Assembly: GCA_029259835.1 (NCBI GenBank)
Contig: JAJDEL010000925.1
Location: forward strand, 1 to 7,637
From: Planctomicrobium sp.
GTDB taxonomy: Bacteria > Planctomycetota > Planctomycetia > Planctomycetales > Planctomycetaceae
DNA: 7,637 nucleotides
Reading direction: 5' to 3'
Both the position numbers and the translations under genes were made by a program. The notes below the pieces were generated by a model. That model was given only the letters and a program-made list of their open reading frames with translations. It did no database searches and was not told the origin of the DNA. Each line of letters starts with the position of its first letter. Within the stretch, counting starts at the first letter, position 1. Positions 1-6,695 of this stretch are shown piece by piece.

Positions 1-216
1 GAATTTTCGGCTGACCTCGACCGCTGCATCGAAGGTAAGCCATCTAAGGCCCGACATATTACGAAGCTCGACCTTGCTTAGCAGCGATTAATACATCTGC
101 CAACCACGCTCCAGGTGGCGATTGCCTCTGTATGTGCGCTCGTCGTGGGTGTACTGTTGACATACGTCCTTGTTCCGACTGAGGTTAAGGAATGGCTGTG
201 TCAGTCGCTAAATGAT

Positions 217-239
217 ATGTCGATATCTCTACATGACAT
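217..239. repeat. Inverted repeat upstream of the recombinase, candidate binding subsite
   Basis: Arms ATGTC (217-221) and GACAT (235-239) face each other across 13 bases. The outer TGTC...GACA layout is the kind seen in res subsites of Tn3/gamma-delta-type resolvases, which usually lie directly upstream of their own gene. Another forward TGTC occurs at 199-202 and a reverse one (GACA) at 159-162, but they do not form a clean three-subsite array. The match is short and could arise by chance. It could equally be an operator for autoregulation. Confidence 0.2.
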
Positions 240-263
240 CGTTTCCACTTGCCTGTTTCAGGC

Positions 264-269
264 GAAGGA
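264..269 (+). promoter_or_regulatory. Shine-Dalgarno of the recombinase gene
   Basis: GAAGGA at 264-269 lies 6 bases before the ATG at 276. This decides the start in favour of 276 over an in-frame TTG at 249, which would add nine residues not expected in the family and place this element inside the gene. Confidence 0.6.
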
Positions 270-275
270 TCATCA

Positions 276-890
276 ATGTCAACAAACAATTCAAACATCC
301 GTAATCGCTGCTTTGGCTATGCCCGTGTGAGTACAGACGACCGGGACCTGAGTCTTCAAATTGATGCCTTGATCCGTTGTGGTATAGATTCGAGTGATGT
401 CTTTTCTGACAAAATCTCCGGTGCAAAGGAAGATCGTCCAGGGTTGTCGAATTGTCTAAACACACTTCAGCCAGGAGATACGCTGGTTGTGTGGCAACTT
501 GACCGTCTTGGCCGTTCAATGCGTCATCTCGTGACACTGATTGAAGATTTGAGAGAGAGTAAAATCGGGTTCAAGTCCATCAGCGACGGAGCAATTGACA
601 CGACGAGTGCGTCGGGTGAATTAATCTTCAATATTTTTTCGGCACTGGCTCAATTCGAACGACGTTTAATTTCAGAGAGAACCAAAGCTGGACTCGCTGC
701 GGCAAGAGCACGTGGGAGAATGGGTGGAAGACGAAAGATTTCTCTCGATGAACCCCGAGTCGTGTTTGCAAACAAGCTATTCGCAGATCGGTCCGTCTCA
801 ATCTCCGACAATTGCAAAACATTGAAAATTTCTCGTGCGACTCTGTGCCGTTACGTGGGCATGGTGAAGAAAAGAAGACACGGTTTGTGA
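276..890 (+). CDS. Serine recombinase, resolvase/invertase family
   Basis: This 204-residue protein is a small serine recombinase, which cuts and rejoins DNA at short sites through a 5'-phosphoserine link. The N-terminal catalytic domain starts with YARVST (residues 15-20). Ser19 is the expected nucleophile, with Arg17 before it. Arg54 in DRPGL and Asp76, Arg77 and Arg80 in the DRLGRS segment align at a constant offset of nine with Arg45, Asp67, Arg68 and Arg71 of gamma-delta resolvase, so the active site looks intact. The long E helix runs over about 105-140 (GELIFNIFSALAQFERRLI, then SERTKAGLAAARARG). A C-terminal helix-turn-helix covers about 165-197 (TLKISRATLCRYV). The length fits small resolvases and invertases. 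No transposase, terminal repeat or invertible segment is visible beside it, so whether it resolves a transposon, inverts DNA or is an orphan remnant cannot be decided. It is convergent with the export genes. Confidence 0.93.
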   Translation: MSTNNSNIRNRCFGYARVSTDDRDLSLQIDALIRCGIDSSDVFSDKISGAKEDRPGLSNCLNTLQPGDTLVVWQLDRLGRSMRHLVTLIEDLRESKIGFKSISDGAIDTTSASGELIFNIFSALAQFERRLISERTKAGLAAARARGRMGGRRKISLDEPRVVFANKLFADRSVSISDNCKTLKISRATLCRYVGMVKKRRHGL

Positions 891-891
891 G

Positions 892-1000
892 ACGCGATAC
901 TTGAGCCACCAACGACCAGTCGATTTTGTGCAGGTCTCAAATAGCCAACTCGAAGTCATTCTGTCTCAGCAACTCACACCTTCGACGATTCAAATCGCGT
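892..1000. repeat. Long-range inverted repeat just after the recombinase stop
   Basis: ACGCGAT at 892-898 is exactly complementary to ATCGCGT at 994-1000. If two bases are bulged, the match continues with TTGA against TCAA. The left arm begins two bases after the recombinase stop codon. A second inverted pair, TCGAAG (950-955) and CTTCGA (980-985), is nested inside. It could be the base of a branched RNA fold or part of a recombination site. Seven perfect bases at this distance may also be chance. Confidence 0.25.
950..985. repeat. Nested inverted repeat TCGAAG/CTTCGA
   Basis: Perfect six-base arms at 950-955 and 980-985 are separated by 24 bases, inside the longer 892-1000 inverted repeat. 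The loop is too long and the stem too short for a classic terminator, and no T run follows. Confidence 0.2.
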
Positions 1001-1134
1001 AACGAACGTTTTCTGACAGTCGCTACGTGCTCTCATTTCAGTAAATGAACCGGAATCTCACATTTGGTCGGAGTATGCTTTAGCCTTGGCTGTATGGTCT
1101 GTAATTCAAATTTTCAGTCTCCGAATTCACTCAT

Positions 1135-1158
1135 CGATGCATTGAACTCTCGGCATCG
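1135..1158. repeat. Six-base stem-loop CGATGC/GCATCG
   Basis: Arms at 1135-1140 and 1153-1158 enclose a 12-base loop. On the plus strand the stem is followed by TTTATTC, a weak T-rich tail. It lies 245 bases past the recombinase stop, so a terminator role is only possible, not shown. Confidence 0.15.
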
Positions 1159-1197
1159 TTTATTCGTCGATGGTGGTTTATTCTGAAACATTGCTTT

Positions 1198-1223
1198 GAG
1201 ACGCACTCACAGTCTGCGCTCTC
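1198..1223. terminator. Possible terminator hairpin between convergent genes
   Basis: GAGACGCA (1198-1205) pairs with TGCG (1215-1218) and TCTC (1220-1223), giving eight base pairs with one bulged base and a nine-base loop. Read on the minus strand it begins 35 bases after the stop of the last export gene, a suitable place to end that transcript. No clear T run follows on either strand, so if it acts it is an atypical terminator or an RNA 3'-end stabiliser. Confidence 0.3.
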
Positions 1224-1257
1224 CCGAGTCCTAGCAGTCAATGCCTCGATTCATAAA

Positions 1258-2400
1258 TTACGCTTTCCGAAGGGCTGGAACAATCTCTGTTCGAGCGGCG
1301 TACCATGCAGGGGCGATTCCGGCGAGAAGTCCGGCGATGCTGGCGACAATGACTCCAACGACACCAAGTCGGAACGAGGGAGTGAATGCAATTGTGACGG
1401 CCTCGGCTCCTACCGACAGGCTGCTGAGTTTGAGCATCAGCATTGCTGCACTTACTCCCACGATTCCGCCAGCGATACTCAGTAGAATGCTCTCTGTCAT
1501 GACAAGCCGGAAGACACGTGAACCGGAAAAACCCAGAGTTTGCAGAACTGCGTGTTCTTGGATTCGATCCTCGACGGACATGATGGTTGTCGTCGCGACA
1601 AGTGCCAACACTAGGCCAACACACGCATACCCTAAATAATGTGCCATCCCAATCAGTTGGGTCAGGTCACCAAGAGCCTTGGCTTGAAAGACCCCCTTCG
1701 GACGAGTGTTGGTTTCAACAGAGCTTCCTTGCAGTACTGCGTCAATCTCCAGACACTTAGTGATTGGATCGACACCTTCTAGTAAAAGAACTTCGATTTG
1801 AGTCACCGTTCCAACGAGGTTCATCCCTTCACTCCGTTGTAAAAACTCCAAGTGCGAATAGATGTAGTTTTCTTCAGCCGGGTCGTCACTCGTGTAAATA
1901 CCAGCTACGTTGACGCTCAACGCACCAATCGAAAACTTGTCCCCAACTTTGATCCCTCGGCGTGAAGCGACAGCCTGTCCTACCACGGCAGCGTCTTGGT
2001 GATCTTCGAACTCGGTCCAACTCCCTGACAAAAGCTCGAAATCGCGAGCTCTTCGGAGTTTTTCAGGTGGTACACCGTAAAACACAACAACATCCAAGCT
2101 TGCCCGACAATTATTTGTAAAGACCTGTACAGGAACAACCTCCTGGACTCCATCGAGCTTGGCAATTTTCAATTCGTAGTCTTGGGGAAGATGGCTGGTT
2201 GCGGGACAGAATTTGTTTGCTTGAAATGCAACGAGTGATCCTTTGGCTGCCTGCCGTCTCTGCAAATCGTTCATGCCTTCTTGAATAGCCCCGACGAAGC
2301 AAAAGACAAACAGGGCAACTGCAGATCCACTCACGGTGAGGATTGTGCGTGAGCGATGTCGCCAGAGTGTTTTGAAGATATACGGGAAGAACTTAAACAT
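1258..2400 (-). CDS. ABC exporter permease 2, FtsX/MacB-like
   Basis: This 380-residue inner-membrane permease is the type VII (MacB/LolC/FtsX) kind, which transmits ATPase motion to the periplasm rather than forming a classic channel. The layout is typical: a short cytoplasmic start, a first membrane helix at about 18-40, a large periplasmic domain at about 41-250, then three helices near 253-275, 297-322 and 345-368, ending with a short cytoplasmic tail. The segment RIQEHAVLQTLGF (279-291), just before the third helix, is the conserved FtsX-domain region that contacts the ATPase. Cys65 and Cys98 lie in the periplasmic domain and could form a disulfide (inference). AGGA at 2407-2410 sits six bases before the ATG and overlaps the stop of the ATPase gene eight bases upstream, so the two are surely co-expressed. 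It is the last gene of the train. The substrate is unknown. Confidence 0.9.
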   Translation of the reverse strand: MFKFFPYIFKTLWRHRSRTILTVSGSAVALFVFCFVGAIQEGMNDLQRRQAAKGSLVAFQANKFCPATSHLPQDYELKIAKLDGVQEVVPVQVFTNNCRASLDVVVFYGVPPEKLRRARDFELLSGSWTEFEDHQDAAVVGQAVASRRGIKVGDKFSIGALSVNVAGIYTSDDPAEENYIYSHLEFLQRSEGMNLVGTVTQIEVLLLEGVDPITKCLEIDAVLQGSSVETNTRPKGVFQAKALGDLTQLIGMAHYLGYACVGLVLALVATTTIMSVEDRIQEHAVLQTLGFSGSRVFRLVMTESILLSIAGGIVGVSAAMLMLKLSSLSVGAEAVTIAFTPSFRLGVVGVIVASIAGLLAGIAPAWYAARTEIVPALRKA

Positions 2401-2406
2401 GTTCGA

Positions 2407-2410
2407 TCCT
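2407..2410 (-). promoter_or_regulatory. Shine-Dalgarno of permease 2, overlapping the ATPase stop
   Basis: AGGA on the minus strand lies six bases before the ATG at 2400 and overlaps the TAG stop (2411-2409) of the ATPase gene. This supports the chosen start and suggests coupled translation. Confidence 0.6.
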
Positions 2411-3134
2411 ATGCAGTGGTCTGTGCTTCTTGAACCTCAGTAATCTGGAAGCCTCTGCCTCCTGTTTGGACGAGCTTTCCGTGATCGAGTTGAAACTGTT
2501 TGTCAGCGATCTTTGCTGCTTCCCTGTCGTGTGTGACCATCAACAGCGTGACGTTGAGTTGCTCATTCAGTCGCTTGAGGAGATCGAGAATTTGATCAGA
2601 AGTTTTCGGGTCAAGATCACCTGTCGGTTCATCAGCGACGACGACCTTCGGATGAGCAACGATGGACCTAGCAATCCCGACCCGCTGTTCCTGCCCGCCC
2701 GACAGCTGTCGTGGATAGTGATCAGCCCTGTCGAGCAGATCGACTGCTTTGAGTGCAATTTCAATCCGATTGCGACGTTCAGTACGTGACATGGGGAGCA
2801 GCAGAAGTGGTAGCTCGATATTTTCGTAAGCAGTGAGTACGGGAATGAGATTATGTGTTTGGAAGATGTATCCGAGATTGCCCGCTCGCCAGTTCGCAAG
2901 CTTTGTACGTGAGAGTCGAGTAATCTCAGTACCATCGATCACGATTCGCCCGCTATCTGGTTTGTCAATACTCGCAATCAAGTTCAAGAGTGTCGATTTT
3001 CCTGTTCCACTGGCACCCATCAAGGAGATGAATTCTCCCTGCACAATGTCGAGTGAGACATCATCAAGCGGGGTAATCGTTTCCTCCCCTTTGTGATATT
3101 GCTTTGTCACATTCTGAATTTCAATAAATGACAT
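2409..3134 (-). CDS. ABC transporter ATPase, MacB/LolD type
   Basis: This 241-residue cytoplasmic ATPase powers the exporter. All nucleotide-binding motifs are present: Walker [10 protein letters not shown] (40-48), Q-loop Gln92 in IFQTHNL, signature LSGGQ (144-148), Walker B VVVADEP with Asp168 and Glu169, D-loop GDLD (172-175) and H-loop His202 in THD. The early [14 protein letters not shown] and the PTGDLD segment are typical of the LolD/MacB/FtsE subfamily, which works with FtsX-type permeases rather than with import permeases. It is a stand-alone ATPase, unlike E. coli MacB, where it is fused to the permease. The ATG shares one base with the TAA of the adaptor gene (TAATG), and permease 2 follows eight bases after its stop. 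As the only ATPase in the window, it may serve both permeases. Confidence 0.96.
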   Translation of the reverse strand: MSFIEIQNVTKQYHKGEETITPLDDVSLDIVQGEFISLMGASGTGKSTLLNLIASIDKPDSGRIVIDGTEITRLSRTKLANWRAGNLGYIFQTHNLIPVLTAYENIELPLLLLPMSRTERRNRIEIALKAVDLLDRADHYPRQLSGGQEQRVGIARSIVAHPKVVVADEPTGDLDPKTSDQILDLLKRLNEQLNVTLLMVTHDREAAKIADKQFQLDHGKLVQTGGRGFQITEVQEAQTTA

Positions 3135-4753
3135 TACTCATCTTCTTTCGGCAATCGGTTCATGGGCGTTGATCGATGACCTGTTTGGGACGTAACTCCA
3201 AGAGTGGTGTCTTCATTGGCGACACGAATGCTGTCGCCATCTCTCAACCCTTCGCTACTGCTGGAAATGACTCGACTCGCCACTGTGAGTCCGCTTTTCA
3301 CCTCGACTAGACCGTTGCTTCCAATAGCTCCGGTTTCGATGTGGACCTTGCGCGCGATTCCTTCCGATTGATCAGCAATCCAGACGAAGGAATCACCTTC
3401 CGCTTGCTGAATCAATTGCTGAAGCACATAGAGTCTGACCTCACTCATTGGTTCCTTTTCAAGGTCATTTCTTGGCGGAGCGAGAAATGTGACGTCAACC
3501 AACATCTCAGGTTTGAAAACTGCCGGCGGATCAGGAACCTCAACCTTGACTTGCAAAGTGTTCTTCTGAATATCTGCTTCTGAACTAATAAACAGGACAC
3601 TTCCGTTGATCGGAGTTTTCAACGTTGGGTTGTCGATCTCGATCGGTTGGGCAAGTTGGACTTTTGGAATGTCTTCAAAACGAACATCGACACGTATTTG
3701 AAGCCGCTTAGGGTTGTACATGGTGACGACTGTACTCCCGTCATGTCCTATCATTTGCGTCATTCCACTTCCAAGGCGTGCCCCTGGGTGTGCAACGAGG
3801 TGAAAGATTCGACCATCAATCGGGGCACGAATCGTCATGCGGTCCATCTGTAACTTTGCCTCGGCGACGATGACTTGAGCCTGTGTGACACGCGCTTGTG
3901 CCGCCTGCACTTGTGCCTTGGCTTCGTCCTTAGCTTTGATCTCATCCGCGAGCAATTTCAATTGCGTCCGCAATGCGTTCCTTCGTTGAATCAAAGCGGT
4001 CTGTTCTTTTTTGAGCGATGCGAGTCTGCCTTGAAGTTCTTCCACCAGAGCCTTTGTGGAATCCATTTGACTTTTGGCTTTGTCGATTTCGATTCCAGCA
4101 ACAACTTCACGTGCTGCCATCTTTCCATCAAAATCCTTTCGAGCAGACTCATACTCCGCTGCCGCACGTCGTGTTTCAAAAGGGAGGTTCTTTAACTGCG
4201 TGTCGATTCTCGCTAAGTTCACTTCTGCTTCACTGAGCGCAGCTTCCAAGTGAACTGGTTGCTCAAAACGGGTGATTGCTGCTCGCAAAGAAGCTTCCGA
4301 TTCCTTGAGTTCCGCTTCACGAAGCATCAAGTCCGCTAAGACTCTATCGTGAGCGAGACGTGCGTCATCTTTCACCAATTCAGCGACGGCTTCACCACGC
4401 GCGACTGGTTGATCCTCAACAACTAGAAGCGTTTCCACCACTCCCGGTGCAAGTGCAGCAACACGTACAGGTGTCGGGCGTGGCTCAATCCAGCCGGCCG
4501 CTTGAAAAAGAGGCGTCCCTTCCTCCTGAACCTCTGCAGTCGATGAAAAGACAGGGAACACCGTGACCGCTCTAGGCGGGAAGACGTAGGTCCAGGATGC
4601 CCAAGCAATCAACGAGAGGAACCCGAAGAGCAGCAACATCGGCAGCAGAAAACGCGTCATTACGTGTCGTCGTTGACGCACCTTCGGCTGCCCCGTGTCA
4701 CCACGGTCGATAGCCAGTTCTCGAAGATCAACGGAAGGCATAGCCAGACTCAT
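3134..4753 (-). CDS. Periplasmic adaptor (membrane fusion protein), HlyD/MacA type
   Basis: This 539-residue adaptor links an inner-membrane exporter to an outer-membrane channel. A charged cytoplasmic N-terminus (1-33) precedes one membrane helix at about 34-56, so it is anchored by a helix and not as a lipoprotein. Residues about 85-128 form the first half of a lipoyl-like domain ([19 protein letters not shown]). A Lys/Glu/Ala/Gln-rich helical hairpin covers about 129-305. The second lipoyl half starts at 307 ([14 protein letters not shown]). A beta-barrel domain lies around 348-425 and a membrane-proximal domain around 435-515, followed by a polar tail. The canonical hairpin-tip R/L/S motif of TolC-docking adaptors is not obvious. 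The start overlaps the stop of the lipoprotein gene by four bases (ATGA), and no strong Shine-Dalgarno precedes it, so translation is probably coupled. The gene order with the ATPase and permease points to a MacA-like partner rather than an RND adaptor. Confidence 0.92.
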   Translation of the reverse strand: MSLAMPSVDLRELAIDRGDTGQPKVRQRRHVMTRFLLPMLLLFGFLSLIAWASWTYVFPPRAVTVFPVFSSTAEVQEEGTPLFQAAGWIEPRPTPVRVAALAPGVVETLLVVEDQPVARGEAVAELVKDDARLAHDRVLADLMLREAELKESEASLRAAITRFEQPVHLEAALSEAEVNLARIDTQLKNLPFETRRAAAEYESARKDFDGKMAAREVVAGIEIDKAKSQMDSTKALVEELQGRLASLKKEQTALIQRRNALRTQLKLLADEIKAKDEAKAQVQAAQARVTQAQVIVAEAKLQMDRMTIRAPIDGRIFHLVAHPGARLGSGMTQMIGHDGSTVVTMYNPKRLQIRVDVRFEDIPKVQLAQPIEIDNPTLKTPINGSVLFISSEADIQKNTLQVKVEVPDPPAVFKPEMLVDVTFLAPPRNDLEKEPMSEVRLYVLQQLIQQAEGDSFVWIADQSEGIARKVHIETGAIGSNGLVEVKSGLTVASRVISSSSEGLRDGDSIRVANEDTTLGVTSQTGHRSTPMNRLPKEDE

Positions 4754-5337
4754 TTCTTGACGTAAACGCTAGTTGCCAAAACGGTGAGGTTTCCCGCTTC
4801 ATCTCGTTGCGCTTTTCCTTTGACGATCACTTGCGTCAACTCACGCACTCCAAGCAATTCACGAGCGTCGGTCTGCACCGGTTCACCGTTCTCATCCACG
4901 ATTTTGACCAGTGCGGACGATGTGGGGATTTTGTCGGTTTCGCAGCAATAGTCCCACGGAACAGGGCAATTGTCCCCGGGAATTTGGTTGCAGGATTTCA
5001 GTGATTCATCGACGAGTGTGAAAATTGCGCGTCCCTTTATCCAAGGATTCTCGCTCCCACCGATGCGACCCACTAGAACAACTTCGTCTTCATTTTTTGT
5101 TGATTCTCGTGCTTCGATGACTTGCTGGGGTTCAGCAGGTTCTGTGGCGAGCACAAACTTCTCTCCTTCTGGAGACGGGGCAACCGGAGCCTCAATTCCC
5201 CCTGGTTTGCCATCATGGTCGTGATCATGATGTTCACCTTGCTCGGCGGTCTCTGCAATCGTTTTTTCTTGCTGTGAGCACCCGAACGCCCCAAGCAACA
5301 TTCCAAAGCAAACAATCATTGAGATTCCAGTTTTCAT
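4750..5337 (-). CDS. His-rich exported lipoprotein with Cys cluster, function unknown
   Basis: This 195-residue protein has a Lys-containing N-terminus, a hydrophobic stretch (5-19) and AFGC ending at Cys20. This is a slightly atypical lipobox, so it is probably a lipid-anchored periplasmic protein. Next comes an HHDHDHD run (36-42), a likely metal-binding or metal-buffering tail, then a Pro/Glu-rich linker (about 45-80). The folded part (about 84-195) has alternating beta-like segments (VVLVGRI, RAIFTLVDE, SALVKIVDE, QVIVKGKAQ, LTVLATSVYV) that suggest a small beta-barrel such as an OB fold (inference). Inside it lies a Cys cluster with Cys116, Cys124, Cys131 and Cys132 around a PWDYCC segment. 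I recall similar segments in small planctomycete lipoproteins but cannot verify this here. AAGGAG at 5344-5349 fixes the start. It overlaps the adaptor gene by four bases, so it should work with the exporter, perhaps as a metal or substrate chaperone. Confidence 0.82.
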   Translation of the reverse strand: MKTGISMIVCFGMLLGAFGCSQQEKTIAETAEQGEHHDHDHDGKPGGIEAPVAPSPEGEKFVLATEPAEPQQVIEARESTKNEDEVVLVGRIGGSENPWIKGRAIFTLVDESLKSCNQIPGDNCPVPWDYCCETDKIPTSSALVKIVDENGEPVQTDARELLGVRELTQVIVKGKAQRDEAGNLTVLATSVYVKK

Positions 5338-5343
5338 TTCTTT

Positions 5344-5349
5344 CTCCTT
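5344..5349 (-). promoter_or_regulatory. Strong Shine-Dalgarno of the lipoprotein gene
   Basis: AAGGAG on the minus strand lies six bases before the ATG at 5337. It is the best ribosome binding site in the window. It heads the tightly coupled four-gene block, whose downstream members have weaker or overlapping sites. The AT-rich 61-base gap upstream, to the stop of permease 1, shows no clear promoter. Confidence 0.7.
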
Positions 5350-5398
5350 GTGAAATTTAGTTAAACTTTTATTCGAAACATGATACTACTGACGTTGT

Positions 5399-6562
5399 TC
5401 AAACCGCTTTCAATCCATCGACGACAGGCATTCGTAACGCCCGAATTGCTGGCGGAATCGCACCGAAAAAACCGAGAGAGAGGCCGACACTACAGCCAAT
5501 CAAGACTGCGACACTATCAACGCGGAGGGCAAACGCCCCCATCGTGAATCGTACTGCTGCATCGTTGACAAACACGATAGCAATGAATGCTGCCAACAGG
5601 CTTGCCGCTGTGGACATCAAAACACCTTCTTGAATTAAGCCGATGACGATGGCTCGACGAACAAACCCGATGGTTTGCAACGTGGAAAGCTCTGCGATAC
5701 GCCCGACAACGGAACCATACATCGTATTCAATCCGGCAAAGACGCCAGCTCCGGACACCAACAACACGACGAGCCATGCCAACCAACGGACTGGTCCGTA
5801 ATCCTTTTGTAACGACGCATAATAAGCCGTTTCAGGCATCGTTTGAAGTTCGAGATCAAGCCGCTCTTTGCAAAAGAGATCAAGATCTGTGAAGTCGCCC
5901 CCCGGTGCCATTGTGACTGCGACAATACTCAAGTCCTGTCTCTTCATCGCTTGCTGCATCTCATCCAGACGACACCAGATTTCGGATTCAAACGCTGACT
6001 CGCCTGCTGAGAAGACCCCACTAATTTCCCATGCCCGCCCTTCGAATGTGATGGAACGACCGACACCAACTTCAGCGACGGTGGCTCCGAGTTTTGTAGC
6101 GACCATTCGTCCGATCATGACTTGCCCGTTTTTCGGCCAATCTCCTTCCTCAATTTCCACCTGACGCCGCACCAGCAAAGCCGGTCGAGTCACACCACGG
6201 ACAAGACCCATTGAAGCATCGTGACCATCAATCGTAACATCGGTACCGAGGTAGAGTTCCGGCGAAACATATTTCTGACCAAAGCGTTCTTGAATTCCGC
6301 GGACACTGGCCGGGACCAAATCGCTGCTTCGCATTGGAATCGAAGAATATTCTAGGTTCTCCCCCATGCCGAGAGAGAAAATGAGAGCGGTCTGTGCATC
6401 TCCACTCACAGCGAGAGATCGTTCAAGACCTCGAATGAATCCGACAACAATCAGAACCAACACTATCACTGTCGTCAGTCCCAAGAACGTCAGTGACGTA
6501 CGGAGTGGACGACGAAATAGATTTCGAATGGCATACTCCCAAGGGAGGAGGCGGAAGAACAT
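5399..6562 (-). CDS. ABC exporter permease 1, FtsX/MacB-like
   Basis: This 387-residue inner-membrane permease has the same plan as the permease at 1258-2400 but a clearly different sequence. The N-terminus LLPWEYAIRNLFRRPLRT is typical of the family. A first helix at about 24-46 is followed by a periplasmic domain at about 47-255, then helices near 258-282, 303-330 and 350-375. The FtsX contact segment RIAELSTLQTIGF (288-300) parallels RIQEHAVLQTLGF in the other permease. No ATPase gene accompanies it directly, so it probably shares the one encoded at 2409-3134, as LolC and LolE share LolD. The ATG at 6562 has only a distant AGGGA (6575-6579, 12 bases away). The next in-frame stop upstream leaves no better start, and the LLPWEY match supports this one. 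It lies 61 bases before the lipoprotein gene and 133 bases after the Cys-rich gene. Confidence 0.9.
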   Translation of the reverse strand: MFFRLLPWEYAIRNLFRRPLRTSLTFLGLTTVIVLVLIVVGFIRGLERSLAVSGDAQTALIFSLGMGENLEYSSIPMRSSDLVPASVRGIQERFGQKYVSPELYLGTDVTIDGHDASMGLVRGVTRPALLVRRQVEIEEGDWPKNGQVMIGRMVATKLGATVAEVGVGRSITFEGRAWEISGVFSAGESAFESEIWCRLDEMQQAMKRQDLSIVAVTMAPGGDFTDLDLFCKERLDLELQTMPETAYYASLQKDYGPVRWLAWLVVLLVSGAGVFAGLNTMYGSVVGRIAELSTLQTIGFVRRAIVIGLIQEGVLMSTAASLLAAFIAIVFVNDAAVRFTMGAFALRVDSVAVLIGCSVGLSLGFFGAIPPAIRALRMPVVDGLKAV

Positions 6563-6695
6563 CGTCGAGACGATTCCCTGATAATGAAAGCGAAAATATG
6601 CTCACGCAATAACACCGCTGCGTTGAGGACAACCGAGCGAAGCAGCAAGAATCCCTCATCGTAAGATCGACGCAGAATTCCTGGCTCGATGCTCT

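Larger units (their letters stand above)
1..275. other. Left-edge stretch without a supported gene
   Basis: No convincing complete gene lies here. At the window edge a plus frame is open from base 1 to a TAG at 79-81 (26 codons, ending ...ITKLDLA), which could be the tail of a gene entering from the left. A minus frame is also open from an ATG at 57-55 out through base 1. Neither is long enough to recognise and they exclude each other as coding. Bases 82-263 show no clear sigma70 promoter: a perfect TTGACA at 157-162 has no good -10 box 16-18 bases downstream. An imperfect inverted repeat at 217-239 lies just upstream of the recombinase gene and is listed separately. Confidence 0.5.
891..1257. 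other. Gene-free stretch between convergent units
   Basis: No supported coding region is present in this stretch. One plus frame is open from 868 to a TAA at 1000-1002, partly over the recombinase end, but it has no start with a ribosome binding site and no family resemblance. The stretch holds nested inverted repeats (892-1000 and 950-985), a small TCATTT/AAATGA hairpin at 1033-1048, a CGATGC/GCATCG stem at 1135-1158, two copies of GTTTATTC at 1158-1165 and 1176-1183, and a bulged GC-rich hairpin at 1198-1223 that may end transcription from one or both sides. Confidence 0.6.

Noticed and set aside
157..186. TTGACA box upstream of the recombinase as a sigma70 promoter
   Set aside because: There is no acceptable -10 hexamer at 16-18 bases. 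The next AT-rich hexamer (GGTTAA) is too far away and poor.
115..330. Plus-strand open frame from a GTG with a hydrophobic first half
   Set aside because: It has no ribosome binding site and overlaps the well-supported recombinase start in another frame. The hydrophobic stretch is short and matches no family I know.
868..1002. Plus-strand open frame running past the recombinase stop
   Set aside because: It is only 44 codons long, has no start with a ribosome site and no recognisable motif. The recombinase C-terminus is already complete with its helix-turn-helix, so it is not a frameshifted tail.
1238..1639. Two opposing open frames of about 130 codons over the end of permease 2
   Set aside because: They are shadows of the permease gene. 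Their translations are Arg/Ser/Thr-rich with no domain, whereas the permease frame encodes proper membrane helices.
6581..6609. Possible minus-strand promoter (TTGCGT, 17 bases, CATTAT) before permease 1
   Set aside because: The -35 matches only three of six consensus bases. The predicted start point would leave a leader of about 12 bases with no ribosome site, so it is too weak to list as a feature.
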